A DNA stretch of 64,000 nucleotides from Zygnema circumcarinatum (GCA_037447605.1 CM074804.1:4183002-4247001), one strand, 5' to 3'; positions 25,601 through 35,699 are shown, counted from the stretch's first letter. The notes: generated by a model from the sequence alone, not told the origin. A program made the numbers and translations.

Positions 25601-26156
25601 CCATGTTCATCTGGAATGCGTACAAATAAAACCTCTTTGAAAAACCTCAGATCTCGGCATCTCGATGGACGGCCTACTGCCTCATTCGAAAGGCCCAAAT
25701 TGGAAGCTCCACGCGACGAGCAGCAAGCGTGCCAACCGTTGGCTCGCTTGGGTCATCAGTTGGGCATCGGTTGGGCAGGGCGCCTGGACCTGCTGTACGG
25801 CCAGCACTGAACCCCGCCGGAATCAAAGGAAAGATTCTGCGACTCGGGTCGGTCTAAAACCCGCGACGCACTTGCGGACAACAGGGAAGAATCTACGGAG
25901 AACGAGATCTTGAACAGCTAATCAGGGGCCGCGGAGGGATCGTGCTGACTCGGCTCCGCCGACACGTCTGCCGACCGTCCGTACGGGGCCGGCAGCTGGT
26001 GCCCGGGCGGGCCCGCTTGTCGCATCCGCGGAGTGATTCGGCCGCGCCGCCGCACGGACCTGCGCGGACGCTCGCTCTGTGAGGCGCGCGGTTCACTGTC
26101 GGGGTGGGCACCGCTCTGCTCTGCTCCGAACGCGAACGCGGAGAGGGCCTCCCTCC
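22683..26156. other. Intergenic stretch, no confident gene
   Basis: GC-rich to about 24250, then AT-richer. Two stretches were considered. At 24019-24249 a 76-codon plus-strand ORF starts MGAQQSSHGEMG, a loose N-myristoylation-like start, but an overlapping frame (23988-24275) is equally open. At 25178-25543 a 121-codon minus-strand ORF matches nothing I know. Neither has convincing splice partners. The GC-rich block 22690-23800 contains CGTACGG words and may be decayed transposon DNA. Confidence 0.5.
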
Positions 26157-26439
26157 GGGGTTCGGGGTTCAGGGTTCAGGGGTCAGAGTTCAGGGGTCAG
26201 GGTTCGGGGTTCGGGGTTCAGGGATCAGGGTTCGGGGTTCAGGGTTCAGGGTTCAGGGTTCAGGGCTCAGGGTTCAGGGTTCGGGGTTCGGGGTTCAGGG
26301 TGCAGGGGTGAGGGTTCAGGGTTCAGGGTGCAGGAGTTTGGAATTCGGGGTTCGGGGTTCAGGGTTCAGGGTTCGGGGTTCGGGGTTCAGGGTTCAGGAT
26401 TCGAGGTTCGGGGTTCGGGGTTCAGGGGTCAGGGTTCAG
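26157..26439 (+). repeat. TTCAGGG/TTCGGGG heptamer minisatellite
   Basis: About 283 bp of near-continuous 7-bp units, mainly TTCAGGG and TTCGGGG with occasional GTCAGGG, GATCAGGG and GTGCAGG variants. It looks like a degenerate relative of the plant telomere unit TTTAGGG with the third T changed to C. Long ORFs on this strand (to 161 aa, FRVQGSG-type repeats) are products of the array. Confidence 0.9.
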
Positions 26440-27325
26440 AAAGGGACAAGGGGGTCGCGCATGGCGGCGGGTACGGTCGCACTGCGGGGCGGAAATCAGG
26501 AGGGGGGCAGGCCGGCGGAGGAGCGCGGGGGGCTTCCTTTGTTGGGATTCAATGTGCATTTTGAGGAAGGGTGACAGGCAAGGAGTAGTATGAATCGGGA
26601 GGGAGGGAGGGAGAAGCGGGAAGGAAGAGGGAGGGAGGAAAGGGGAAAGGCTGCAATTTTGCCACGACTGCCTCACTTGCAAGTGGCTCTCTTTGACGCT
26701 TCTATTTGCAACAGAAGGATTTTCATAATGCAGACAACAGAGAGCTTGCAAGCTTCTATCCACATCAAGCATGTCACAGCTCGCGCAAAGCAACAAGATC
26801 ACGAAGGTTTTGAGAAAGAATGGAAAATATCTCTCTTATTGCTGGGTCGTAATACATAAATACCGTTTCTTCTGACAAAGTTTGCCTTGAAGCTCTACAT
26901 AATCGAAACCTCATATCCTTGCTCCACAAATATACAACCAGAAAGAGGACGGTCAGAATGATGGATTATTTCCCCAGAGCTGCTCTGCTCCGAGAAGCCG
27001 GGAGGCCCTCACAAGGTCTAACAATGATTTTTTTTAACGAGGGATGCTGCTGAACTCTAGGTCTCATGCGTTGTTCAGAGCTTGATGGAAGATCCTCAAA
27101 GGGAGCAACCATCAAGCACGGACACAAAAAGCGCCTGAAAAAAGTGGAGTCTATAATATGCAACAATGGGCTCTATCGAAGCCCAAAGTCACCAACACGA
27201 TCGGTTATTGGCACAATGGAGGGACGGATCAGCAGATGGTTATTATACACGTGTCACTCCTAAAGTCTCCGGACCGAAGCCTGTAAAGCCCCTTGCTCGG
27301 GTGAAGCCCCCAAGGCCCCCTCCAT
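26440..27325. other. Intergenic stretch downstream of the kinase gene
   Basis: Contains a short GGGAGGGAGGG tract near 26597-26650 and then AT-balanced DNA. The part next to 27325 is probably the kinase 3' UTR. No coding signal was recognised. Confidence 0.5.
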
Positions 27326-28285
27326 TTACCTAGGCTCCTCTTCCACAGCTGTCAGCCATGGATGCTCGAGGACCTCGGCGACAGAAGGCCGCTTCTCCGG
27401 GTCACTCTGGATGAGTTGTTGAACGAGATCTTTTGCCTCCGGCGAAATCGACAGCCACGCTCCCTTCTCCAAGTCGACATTTGCTAGCTTGGAAGCTTCA
27501 AAAATTTCCGAAGTTGTGCTCCCATTGAAAGGCTGCTCTCCCGCGAGCATGGCGTACAGCACAACACCCAAAGACCAGAGGTCCACCTTCTCCATGTACA
27601 TGTCTCCGATAACGATCTCAGGCGCCATGTAACATGGGGACCCGGCAATGCCCTCATGAAGCTCCCCGGGCGCGTGGGCCATAGCCAGCCCGAAGTCGCC
27701 GAGTTTAGCTTCATAGACCGTGGCGACTTTATTGCGAGCAAAGAGCGATAAGAGAACGGAGGCGGCGGTGACTTTACGGCAGAGGAAAATGTTTTCAGGC
27801 TTGATGTCGCGGTGCAGCCAGCCGCCCACGTGGCAGCTTCCCACAGCCGTCACGATCTGCCGGAAGAGCGCAGCAGCTTCCCCCTCCGCTAGCCGCCCCT
27901 TAGTCGCGATTAGGTCGAACAAATCCCCCCCATCACAAAGATCCATAACAAGATGAACGCAGACGTCATCTTCAAACACATCCTTCAAGTGCACCACATT
28001 TGCGCAGTCTTGCAAGTCGCGCATAGCCTGCACTTCTGCGCGCAGGCCCTCCACATCATCATCATCCAAAAGGTCGCTTTTGAACACAGTCTTGCAAGCG
28101 AATCTCTCCCCCCCTCCCCCCCGGCGCGTGCAGGCGCGCACGGTCCCCCAACCCCCTATCCCGAGATCGCCGTTCTTCACCAAGGCGTACTGCTCCTCTA
28201 TGTCGCAGAAGGGCGCTCCGAACACTACGGGCAGAGCAGGCGGTGCGGAATTTGCCATGCGTGCGCGGTGCCGTGCCGGCGCCAT
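27326..28285 (-). CDS. Intronless Ser/Thr protein kinase, PPCK/CDPK-like catalytic domain only
   Basis: A single 319-codon exon. Kinase motifs in order: P-loop GIGGWGTV (~42-49), lysine in FACKTVF (~63), catalytic loop HRDIKPEN (~159), DFGLA (~197), GSPCYMAPE (~215), DLWSLGVVLYAMLAGEQPF, and a closing HPWL typical of the CDPK/CaMK group. There are no EF hands or junction domain, and the protein ends just after subdomain XI, like phosphoenolpyruvate carboxylase kinases (about 280 aa). About 20 extra residues (CRKVTAASVLLSLFARNKVA) sit between the catalytic loop and DFG. A second in-frame Met (MANSAPP, 28258) could be the true start. The gene is GC-rich and intronless, unlike its neighbours, which could reflect retroposition. 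The kinase call is secure; the PPCK subfamily is inferred. Confidence 0.88.
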   Translation of the reverse strand: MAPARHRARMANSAPPALPVVFGAPFCDIEEQYALVKNGDLGIGGWGTVRACTRRGGGGERFACKTVFKSDLLDDDDVEGLRAEVQAMRDLQDCANVVHLKDVFEDDVCVHLVMDLCDGGDLFDLIATKGRLAEGEAAALFRQIVTAVGSCHVGGWLHRDIKPENIFLCRKVTAASVLLSLFARNKVATVYEAKLGDFGLAMAHAPGELHEGIAGSPCYMAPEIVIGDMYMEKVDLWSLGVVLYAMLAGEQPFNGSTTSEIFEASKLANVDLEKGAWLSISPEAKDLVQQLIQSDPEKRPSVAEVLEHPWLTAVEEEPR

Positions 28286-30246
28286 GCAGAGCCCGGAGGG
28301 GGCGGGCGGGGCTCAGCGGTCGAGCCGGAGCCTGCTTCCGAGTCGGCGCGAGCCGCGGGCCAAGCGGGCGAGGGCGAGGGCGAGGGCGAGAGTGAGCCGG
28401 CGCGAGCGCGTGCAGGAACGGCGAGTAACAGACAGAGAGAGAGGGACGAGAGGCGAGGGCAGGGGAAGAGACCGTGCCAGCCGCAGACTTTGAGAGGAAG
28501 GTGGCGGGGAGGGGCACTAAATGCAAGGCGCCGCGCCGTCGTGACGTGACGTCCGTGGCGTACGGCAGTGTACGGTTGGAGTACAGTATATACATGTACT
28601 GTACGAACTGCGTACAAAACCGTACGGCCTCATACGAAGAAGGTAACGTTCCCCCGGCACCGGACGGCGGAGAGCGCAGAGCAGCAGCCGCCGATGAGGC
28701 GCCACGTGACAGCGTACGGTACATTTTGGAGGGTTCGTTGGCGACGAAGAGGTGGGCGGGCGGCAGTTGACGCCGCGCGGGCGGCAGGTCGTCGGGGGGT
28801 GGGGACAATGATAGTTGTACGTACGGTCCAGCCGTTGAGCATTGATTCGTTGGATCGATTCTGGCGGGCGGCGGACGCGTCGGACCGTTAAGTGTCGGAA
28901 TGTCATTACTTTCTGTGTCGTATTAGCCGCCATAGGGCAGGTTCGCTGCAGCTACGTCGCCGCAGGCGCCTGTCCTATGGGCCGGGCTGGAGGGCAAATT
29001 TCATTCTGCGAATTTTGCAAGCTGCCTGAATCTTTGTGGATGATGAGGAGGGCTGACACGCCGCCGATCCGTTCATTATTTTATCCGAGATCCTAGGGCA
29101 GCCGTCTACCGTACGGCGCCCGCCTGGGGTCGGCGCGCACTGCGAGGCTCGGGCGGCAGAAATCGAACGGCAGCTCTTTCAGCGCCGGTGCTGCTGCAGA
29201 GGGAGTATCCATCTGCAGCTGGATCGCCATTTTCCAAGAGCACGGTACAGTACTCGTTTCGGTATCAGAATTACGAAAGATTTTCAGTATTACTGACGAT
29301 TTTCTGTCGAACATGCCCTGGTGTCCACGATAGCATGGACCAAGCCCTGCCGAAAGCATTTCGTCCGCCGTGGCGAGCTGTGACTGGTCCCTCGGTGGAC
29401 GCCACCCTCGTGTGAGGCTACGGAACACAGTTCACATGTCTGCCTTTCATAGCCGGCGTTGGCCCGCGGCCAAACGTTTGTTGGAGCCTTGTTCAAAACA
29501 CCTGATGACCGGCTTCCCCCGGAGGGTCGTTGGAGGCGCCATGCCATGCCCATGTGTCATGCCGTGCCCATGTGCCATGCATGTTGCAGGCACGCTTCCA
29601 GCCCCCATGTGGTCGGTCGGTCAACCTCCCGGCGGTCTCGCTGCGAGTCTGTGACGCGGGCCCCGGCGTTCGGCCGCAGCAACCAACCGGCACCCAACGG
29701 TCGGTCAGTCGCGTTGCAGGCTGCCACGCGCACACCACGCGCGGAAATCTGCGCCGCCCTTGCACTGGTCATTCCATCCGCGCGAGGGCGATTTTTTATT
29801 TTTTATTTTTTTTTTTCGATGGAGGGAATGGACAACTACCAAACTGCCACGTACTCACTTTGGCCCATGTGGCCCGCAGTAATTGGGCTATGCGTCACAG
29901 CGTACCCTCAAAGGAATACGGTAACAACCCGATCTTAACCAGGAAACCATCGCCACAAGTTGTTTGGCCTGTTTGCCCGGAGTAGGCTACACTGAACAGC
30001 CAGTGGACCAGTGATGACAGTGCAAAAGTCAAGACCGATTTCTTGTTTGGTTTGCTGCTTTGCTTCCACGAATTTGGAAGGAAGGCCACTTGCCTCCTGC
30101 ATACTTCCACGTGGCAGGGCCGCCATGCCCGACGCGACACAACTTGAGGCCGCGGCCCCTCGTCACGAACCCGCAGGGGCCGGAGGGGGGCGGCAATCTG
30201 CGTTCTCGGGAAATCTCGGCCAATCACCAATCCGTACACGCTCTGT
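28286..30246. other. GC-rich intergenic stretch upstream of the kinase gene
   Basis: Contains the kinase promoter (TGACGT-type words at 28541-28552), several CGTACGG palindromic words (28558-28830, 29108) and a short CATGCC/CATGTG repeat at 29540-29585. A T-rich run lies at 29793-29815. ORFs up to 248 aa overlap in several frames and read as GC-rich noise. Confidence 0.5.
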
Positions 30247-30254
30247 GCCACAGC

Positions 30255-30546
30255 TAGGGATGGTACAAGGGAGTTTTAGAGTTCTAGATATTAGTACTAG
30301 AACGTTCTAATATCCAAAAGTTCAGGGTTTTAGAACACTTTAAACGGTCGTACGATTGGCGATCGCAATTCTAGGTTAGGTTTTGGCGTTGCGAATGGCA
30401 CTGCCCGTCAGAGCGGTTGCCGTACGACCGTACGTTCAGGCGGCCGTACTTTTGGATGGCCATTCTAAAAGTGTTTTATAAAACGGCCCGACTTTTAAAT
30501 TTTGATTGGAATTCTAAACGACACTGCGTTGCAATATCCATCCCTA
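30255..30546. mobile_element. Non-autonomous hAT-type MITE (292 bp), second copy
   Basis: Starts TAGGGATGG and ends CCATCCCTA, identical to the termini at 5462-5907. Flanks GCCACAGC (30247-30254) and ACCACAGC (30547-30554) match at 7 of 8 bases, consistent with an ageing 8-bp target duplication. The interior shares the CAACGCCAAAAC stretch (inverted) and the CGTACGACCGTACG words with the first element. No transposase ORF. Confidence 0.85.
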
Positions 30547-30736
30547 ACCACAGCCAGGGCTTCTATGTTTCACTTTTGCCCGTGTGCGGGTTTGGACCGC
30601 GCCCGCCGCGGCTGCAGTCACGCGCGTCACGCCGCAACTCACGCGCGGATGGACGCCCATCCGGAGGGGGGCACCGACCAGGATGCCACGTCACACAGTT
30701 GCACCGACGTAGCGTCGGCTCTGGCGGCCAGGCGTT

Positions 30737-30880
30737 CAACAATCTCAGATCCACTGTCATGTTTTCATGAATCACAGATCCACTGTGATGTTTTCAACAA
30801 TCTCAGATCCACTATCATATTCTCAACAATCTCAGGTCCACTATGTCGTTCTCAACAATCTCAGATCTACTGTACTACAG
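30737..30880 (+). repeat. 29-bp tandem repeat, five units
   Basis: Five back-to-back, diverged 29-bp units beginning CAACAATCTCAGATCCACT. There are no unique spacers, so this is a minisatellite. It immediately precedes TA-flanked transposon-like DNA. Confidence 0.88.
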
Positions 30881-31034
30881 TCAAATCACGTTATAGTGAC
30901 ACTGTTTATAAGAACAGCATGGATATACTGACTTTTTTTCCGGGAACGGAATTGCACCACTGCAGATCCTGCGCCAGTAGTGACGCCATTACGGATATAT
31001 TGACATTTGAAAAAGGGGGACGACTATTACAGTA

Positions 31035-31610
31035 GGGGGTGTCAAACTTAAAAAATTCTCGTAATACTAAAAATTCGATATTCGTAACATTTCGAGTCAA
31101 CGTTAGTAAAACTAAAATTCTCGAGCGTAGTTTTTCGCACTCGCGGCGCGGTCCTGTTCGCACTCCGCGATCGCCGTCTTCGCACTTCTCCAAACGCCGT
31201 CTTCGCAACTTCGCCCTCGCGCGGGGCCCTCAAACTTAGAAACAGCGCCGGCGCGGCGCGCGGAGACCGCTTGTCGTTGTGTCGTGTTGCGCGTCACGGG
31301 CGGGCGCGGGCGCGGCCGGGAAGCCGGGAAAACAACCATGACGTCACGTTGACGCGATTTTCGCCAGTATTTTCTTCGCACGTCCATTTCGGCGCCTCTT
31401 CTGGGTGCGAACAAAATCGTGCGAAGAAATGCAATTTCAGTAAACCCACGGGTCAATCTTCGCAACGTTGACCCGTTGACTTAGCACAGTTGACTTTCGT
31501 TCGGTTCGGTTTAGGTTCGGGGGCGAGATGATTTTTAGTACTTAGTAACCTCGATTCTCGTAATACTAAAAACTCGATATTCGTAACATTTTGTTAAGTC
31601 TGACACGCCC
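31035..31610. mobile_element. TA-flanked non-autonomous DNA transposon candidate
   Basis: Ends GGGGGTGTCAAACTTAA (31035-31051) and, inverted, GGGCGTGTCAGACTTAA (31610-31594), 15/17 identical and both flanked by TA. A ~39-bp subterminal motif with CGTAATACTAAAAA is repeated near each end (31057-31095, 31555-31593). TA target sites suggest Tc1/mariner/pogo-type mobilisation. No transposase is present. Confidence 0.6.
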
Positions 31611-31680
31611 TATTCGTAACATTTTGTTATTCTGAATGTAGTGTACGTTTTCGCCGGGCAGCAAAAGAAAGGATTTATTT

Positions 31681-32222
31681 GGCGAAAAATGCTGTTTCAT
31701 ACTTTTCAGAATAGATACAGACCCTTTATCGTCGGATGTACGAATGGTGATTTGAAATGTACGAAGCGCGCGCGTCTACAAGGTATAAGGGCGCAACACG
31801 TGGAGCGACATGATTGGTCGTGCCAACATATGACGTGACGATGTTTTGGACCGTGACGTGACGAAACGAGACGCGAAAAAAGTGGAGTCCGCGGACGGCA
31901 GTCGGAAATGGCGGGAATTAAAACTGACAGATTTTTCCTGAAACACGCTACGTTATGTGCCCTATCTATTTCTGTCAGTTTTAATTCCCGCCATTTCCGA
32001 CTGCCGTCCGCGGACTCCACTTTTTTCGCGTCTGGTTTCGTCACGTCACGGTCCCAAACATACTTGTCACGTCATATGTTGCCGCGACCAATCATGTCGC
32101 TCCACGTGATGCGCCCATACCTTGTAGACGCGCGCGCTTCATACATTTCAAATCACCATCCGTACATCCGACGAAAAAAGGTCTGTATCTATTCTGAAAA
32201 GTATGAAACAGCATTTTTCGCC
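31681..32222. repeat. Long near-perfect inverted repeat (251-bp arms, 39-bp loop)
   Basis: 31681-31931 and 31971-32222 are reverse complements with only scattered mismatches and small indels, separated by about 39 bp. A transcript would fold into a ~250-bp duplex. It has no ORF of note. It lies inside the transposon nest and looks like a fold-back element or a tail-to-tail duplication. Confidence 0.9.
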
Positions 32223-33094
32223 ATAAAAGGAAAATGATACAGCGGCCCCACTTTTTGGATATCGGCGCCCCCTTTTGGGAAAAATTGTACTTCTTTTTTT
32301 GCCTAATCAGCCCCCCCCTTAGATCTTTCGGGAGGAGAGATCTTGTAGACAATCGGACCCCGCGCCTCGCGCGCAGGATCCGACCGTGCACCGACGTACG
32401 GCACCGCGCATCGCGGCGTGGCCCGCGAGATGCGGCGAGCCTACGGAAAAGTTGTCGTCACCTGACCCGTTTGGGTCGAGGTTGCCACGTGGCAGTCTGC
32501 CATTGGACAGCCCTGCTGCCGGTCCCCCATGCCGATGCAGTGGACCCCCATAATATTTTTCACCTTGTACAGTGCGTCCCCAAGAAATTCGCCCCGATTT
32601 TGCCGAAACCACCTTTTTGTACGGCAACTCAATGTTAACGTATTAGGGGTGTTAACCTAACCTGACCTATTCTCCAATACAAAATCTGTTAATCGAAACG
32701 GATTTCAAACATGGGTCACGCTTTTACGCTGTACGGTAAGTACGAATAAAATCTCGAAGTCATACGATATACGTACGGCACTAATAGAAGCTCGTGTACA
32801 GTAGACCCCCCCAATATTTTCGCCATGGTTTCGGCAAATATTGGGCGAAAATATTGGGTAGCGAAAATATAAGGGAGAACTATATACCGCCCCCCCTTTT
32901 TGGTTATCCCGCCACTGTTTTTTTGAAATCCGACCCTCCCATTTCGGCTATTCTGCCCCCCTCCCCCATTTTGGATATTTCGGGAGGAGACCGCCCCCCT
33001 GTTTTGAATATTTCTTTCCCGCCCCTCCCGTCCTCTCCCCGCCCCTCCCCTGCCCTCCCCCTCCCCTTCCCTTCCCTTCCTTTCCTCTTTCGCA

Positions 33095-33570
33095 GAAAGA
33101 AAGTGAAAGAGAGTGAGAGAGAGAGAGCAGAGTGAGAGCAGAGGAGAGAGACTACAGGAGAGAGCAAAGGAGAGAGAAGAGAGAGAGAGAGCAAAGGAGC
33201 GAGAGCCGAGGAGAGAGAGTATAGAGGAGAGAGAAAGAGCAGAGGAGTGAGAGCAAAGGAGAGAGAGAATGAGCAGAGGAGAGAGCAAAGGAGAGAGAGA
33301 ATGAGCAGAGGAGAGAGCAAAGGAGAGAGAGAATGAGCAGAGTAGAGAGCAAAGGAGAGAGAGAATGAGCAGAGTAGAGAGCAAAGGAGAGAGAGAGAGT
33401 GAGTAGAGTAATAGCAAAGGAGAGAGAGACTAGAGGAGAGAGCACAGGAGAGAGCAAAGGCGAAAGAGAGAATGAGCAGAGGAGAGAGAAGAGGAGAGAG
33501 AAAGACTAGAGGAGAGAGAGCAGAGGGGAGAGAGAGAGAGAAAGAGAGAGAGAGAGAAGACAGAGCAAGC
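33095..33570 (+). repeat. GA-rich minisatellite, ~32-bp unit
   Basis: Purine-only DNA with a higher-order unit of about 32 bp containing GAGAGCAAAG, GAGAGAGAGA and ATGAGCAGAG, clearest at 33255-33410. The Ser/Leu-rich minus-strand ORFs over it (to 233 aa) are repeat artefacts. Confidence 0.88.
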
Positions 33571-33674
33571 AAGCAAGCCAACCATTACATCATGACAGAG
33601 CTTCACACCCACCAAAAGAAAAAGGATAAAAAGAGAATAAAAAGTTCCTAAATATAGAAAAAATCGCAAACCGA

Positions 33675-33965
33675 GAGGAAGAAGGGAAGGGAGGGGGTGG
33701 GCAGGGGAGGGGAGGGAGGGAGGGAGGAGGAGGGAGGGAGGGGTGGGCAGGGGAGGGGAGGGGTGGGCAGGGGAGGGGAGGGAGGGAGGGAGGGAGGGAG
33801 GGAGGGAGGGAGGAGGGAGGGGAGGGAGGGAGGAGAGGGCAGGGGAGGGAGAGGGGAGGGGAGGGGTGGGCAGGGGAGGGGAGGGGAGGGAGGGAGGGAG
33901 GGGTGGGCAGGGGAGGGGAGGGAGGGAGGGAGTGGGGCCGAGAGGCGGGGGCGGGGAGAGGACGG
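33675..33965 (+). repeat. G-rich (GGGAGGGA)n array
   Basis: Nearly all-purine GGGA/GGGGA runs over about 290 bp, with dense G-quadruplex potential. It has a complementary C-rich partner at 34645-35235, so the two can pair. Confidence 0.9.
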
Positions 33966-34210
33966 GAGGGGCGGGAAAGAAATATTCAAAACAGGGGGGC
34001 GATCTCCTCCCGAAATATCCAAAATGGGGGAGGGGGGCAGAATAGCCGAAATGGGAGGGTCGGATTTCGAAAAAACAGTGGCGGGATAACCAAAAAAGGG
34101 GGCGGTATATAGTTCTCCAAATATAAGGGTGTCCGTGTTAACAATAGGCGGGCGGTATTAGGTTAGAGTTACTGTTTGTCCATACGTATCGTATCGTATC
34201 GTACCGTATC
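33950..34210. repeat. Left arm of ~260-bp inverted repeat (partner 35700-35970)
   Basis: Runs from CGGGAAAGAAATATTCAAAA through GGCGGTATATAGTTCTCC to a CGTATCGTATCGTATCG tail. The reverse complement is found at 35700-35970, and a third, partial copy in the partner's orientation is at 32880-33060. The arms bracket the C-rich array. Confidence 0.8.
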
Positions 34211-34284
34211 GAAGCCAAGAAGAAGTAGGAGAGGAGCGAGCGCCTCTTACGGCGGCACGTGCGGGAAGAGTCTTGAGCCCGTAA

Positions 34285-34455
34285 CGGCTAGTACAGCTAG
34301 TACAGCTCATAAGGTTAGTACAGTACGGCCAATACGGCTAGTACGGACCTTAAGGCTTGTACAGTACGGTCAATACGGCTAGTACGGTTCGTAAGGCTAG
34401 TACAGTACGGCTAGTACAATCAGTACAGCTAGTACGGCTAACACAGCCTTACCGT
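34285..34455 (+). repeat. Degenerate CTAGTACGG/CTAGTACAG tandem repeat
   Basis: About 170 bp of imperfect units of roughly 9 bp (GCTAGTACG, GCTAGTACA). It lies between the two arms of the larger inverted repeat. Confidence 0.75.
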
Positions 34456-34644
34456 ACAAAAAAGTGGTTTTCGCAAAATCAGGGCGAAAATATTGGGTAG
34501 CGAAAATAAGAGGGGTAACTCTACTGCACCCCCGCGTTTTGTCTTTCGCACCCCCCATTTGAAAATTTTGCCTGCCCGTTTTGGTACCCCCCAGTTTTGA
34601 ATATTTCGGGAAAAATCTTTTTCCCGCCCCTCCCGTAAACCTCC

Positions 34645-35235
34645 GCTACACCCCCTCCCCTGCCCTCTCCTCCCCTCCCCTCCCTTCCCCTCCCCTCCCC
34701 TCCCCTGCCATGTCCTCCCCAGCCCTCCCCTCCCGCCCTCCCTCCCTCCCCTCCCTCCTCCTCCCAGCCCTCCCCTCCCTCCCTCCCTCCCTCCCCTCCC
34801 TCCCTCCCTCCCTCCCTCCCTCCCCTCCCCTCCTCCACTCCCTCCCTCCTCCCTCCCCTCCCTCCCTCCCTCCCTCCCTCCTCCCCTCCTGACCCCTCCC
34901 CCTCCCTCCCTCCCTCCCTCCCTCCCTCCCTCCCTCCCTCCCTCCCTCCCCTCCCCCCTCCCCCTCCCTCCCTCCTCCCCTCCCTCCTCCCCTCCCTCCC
35001 TCCCTCCTTGCCCTGTCCTCCCCCGGCCCTCCCCTCCCTCCCTCCCTCCCTCCCTCCTTCCCTTCCCCTCCGCTCCCCTCCCCTGCCCTGTCCTCCCCGG
35101 CCCTCCCCTCCCGCCCACTCCCCTCCCTCCCTCCCTCCTCCCCTCCCCGGCCCTCCCCTCCCGCCCGCTCCCTTCCCCTCCCCTCTCTTCCCCTCCCCTT
35201 CCCCTCCCCTCCCCTCCCCTCCCCTCCTCGTTTTC
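34645..35235 (+). repeat. C-rich (CCCTCCCT)n array
   Basis: Almost pure CCCT/CCCCT pyrimidine DNA for about 590 bp, complementary in kind to the G-rich array at 33675-33965. Minus-strand Gly/Arg/Glu ORFs of 283 aa here are repeat artefacts. Confidence 0.9.
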
Positions 35236-35699
35236 TGGACATTCCACCCCCCTCGTTTTCTCCTTTTCACTATTGATGACTTCCAACAATGTGCGACAAA
35301 GAGAGGGATTTGCATTAGTCTCAATATGGTGAGGCCATCAAATAAACAGACAAAGTCAACATGGAACCACAAAAATTACGGAAACCGAGAAGAGGAGAGA
35401 CGAGGAAGAGAGGCAAGGAGAGCAGAACAGGAGGAAAGAGAGGAATGAGAAACGAACTTGGAGAGAGGAGGTCCGAGGACAGGGCAAGGGAGGGAGCGGA
35501 GGAAGAGAAGGGAGGAGGAAAGGAAGGAGCAGGAAAAAAGATTTTTCCCAGGAAATATTCAAAACTGGGGCTTAAAACGGGCAGGCAAAATTTTTTCAAA
35601 AGGGGTGCGAAGAAAGGGTACTAAAACACTTGAGGGTGCGGTAGAGTTACCCAATAAGAGGGGCGAAAATATTGGGGGGGTCTACTGTATCTTAATCAC

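Larger units (their letters stand above)
32799..35687. mobile_element. 2.9-kb TA-flanked element with perfect 26-bp TIRs, no transposase
   Basis: The first 26 bases (32799-32824, CAGTAGACCCCCCC...) are the exact reverse complement of the last 26 (35662-35687), and both outer flanks are TA (32797-32798, 35688-35689). This fits a Tc1/mariner-pogo superfamily non-autonomous element. The interior holds no transposase. It is a mosaic of GA-rich, G-rich and C-rich arrays and internal copies of terminal-like sequence (33950-34160, 34460-34640, 35540-35660). It may be a composite of nested related elements. Confidence 0.72.

Noticed and set aside
26079-26574. 156-161-aa FRVQGSG-repeat ORFs
   Set aside because: Produced by the TTCAGGG/TTCGGGG heptamer array, which leaves three frames open.
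30737-30880. Possible CRISPR-like array
   Set aside because: The 29-bp units are contiguous with no unique spacers, no cas genes, and a eukaryotic context.
32716-33581. 225-233-aa Ser/Leu-rich minus-strand ORFs
   Set aside because: Direct products of the GA minisatellite; all frames are open.
34438-35372. 283-aa Gly/Arg/Glu-rich minus-strand ORFs
   Set aside because: They are translations of the (CCCTCCCT)n array in several frames at once, with no domain or splice logic.
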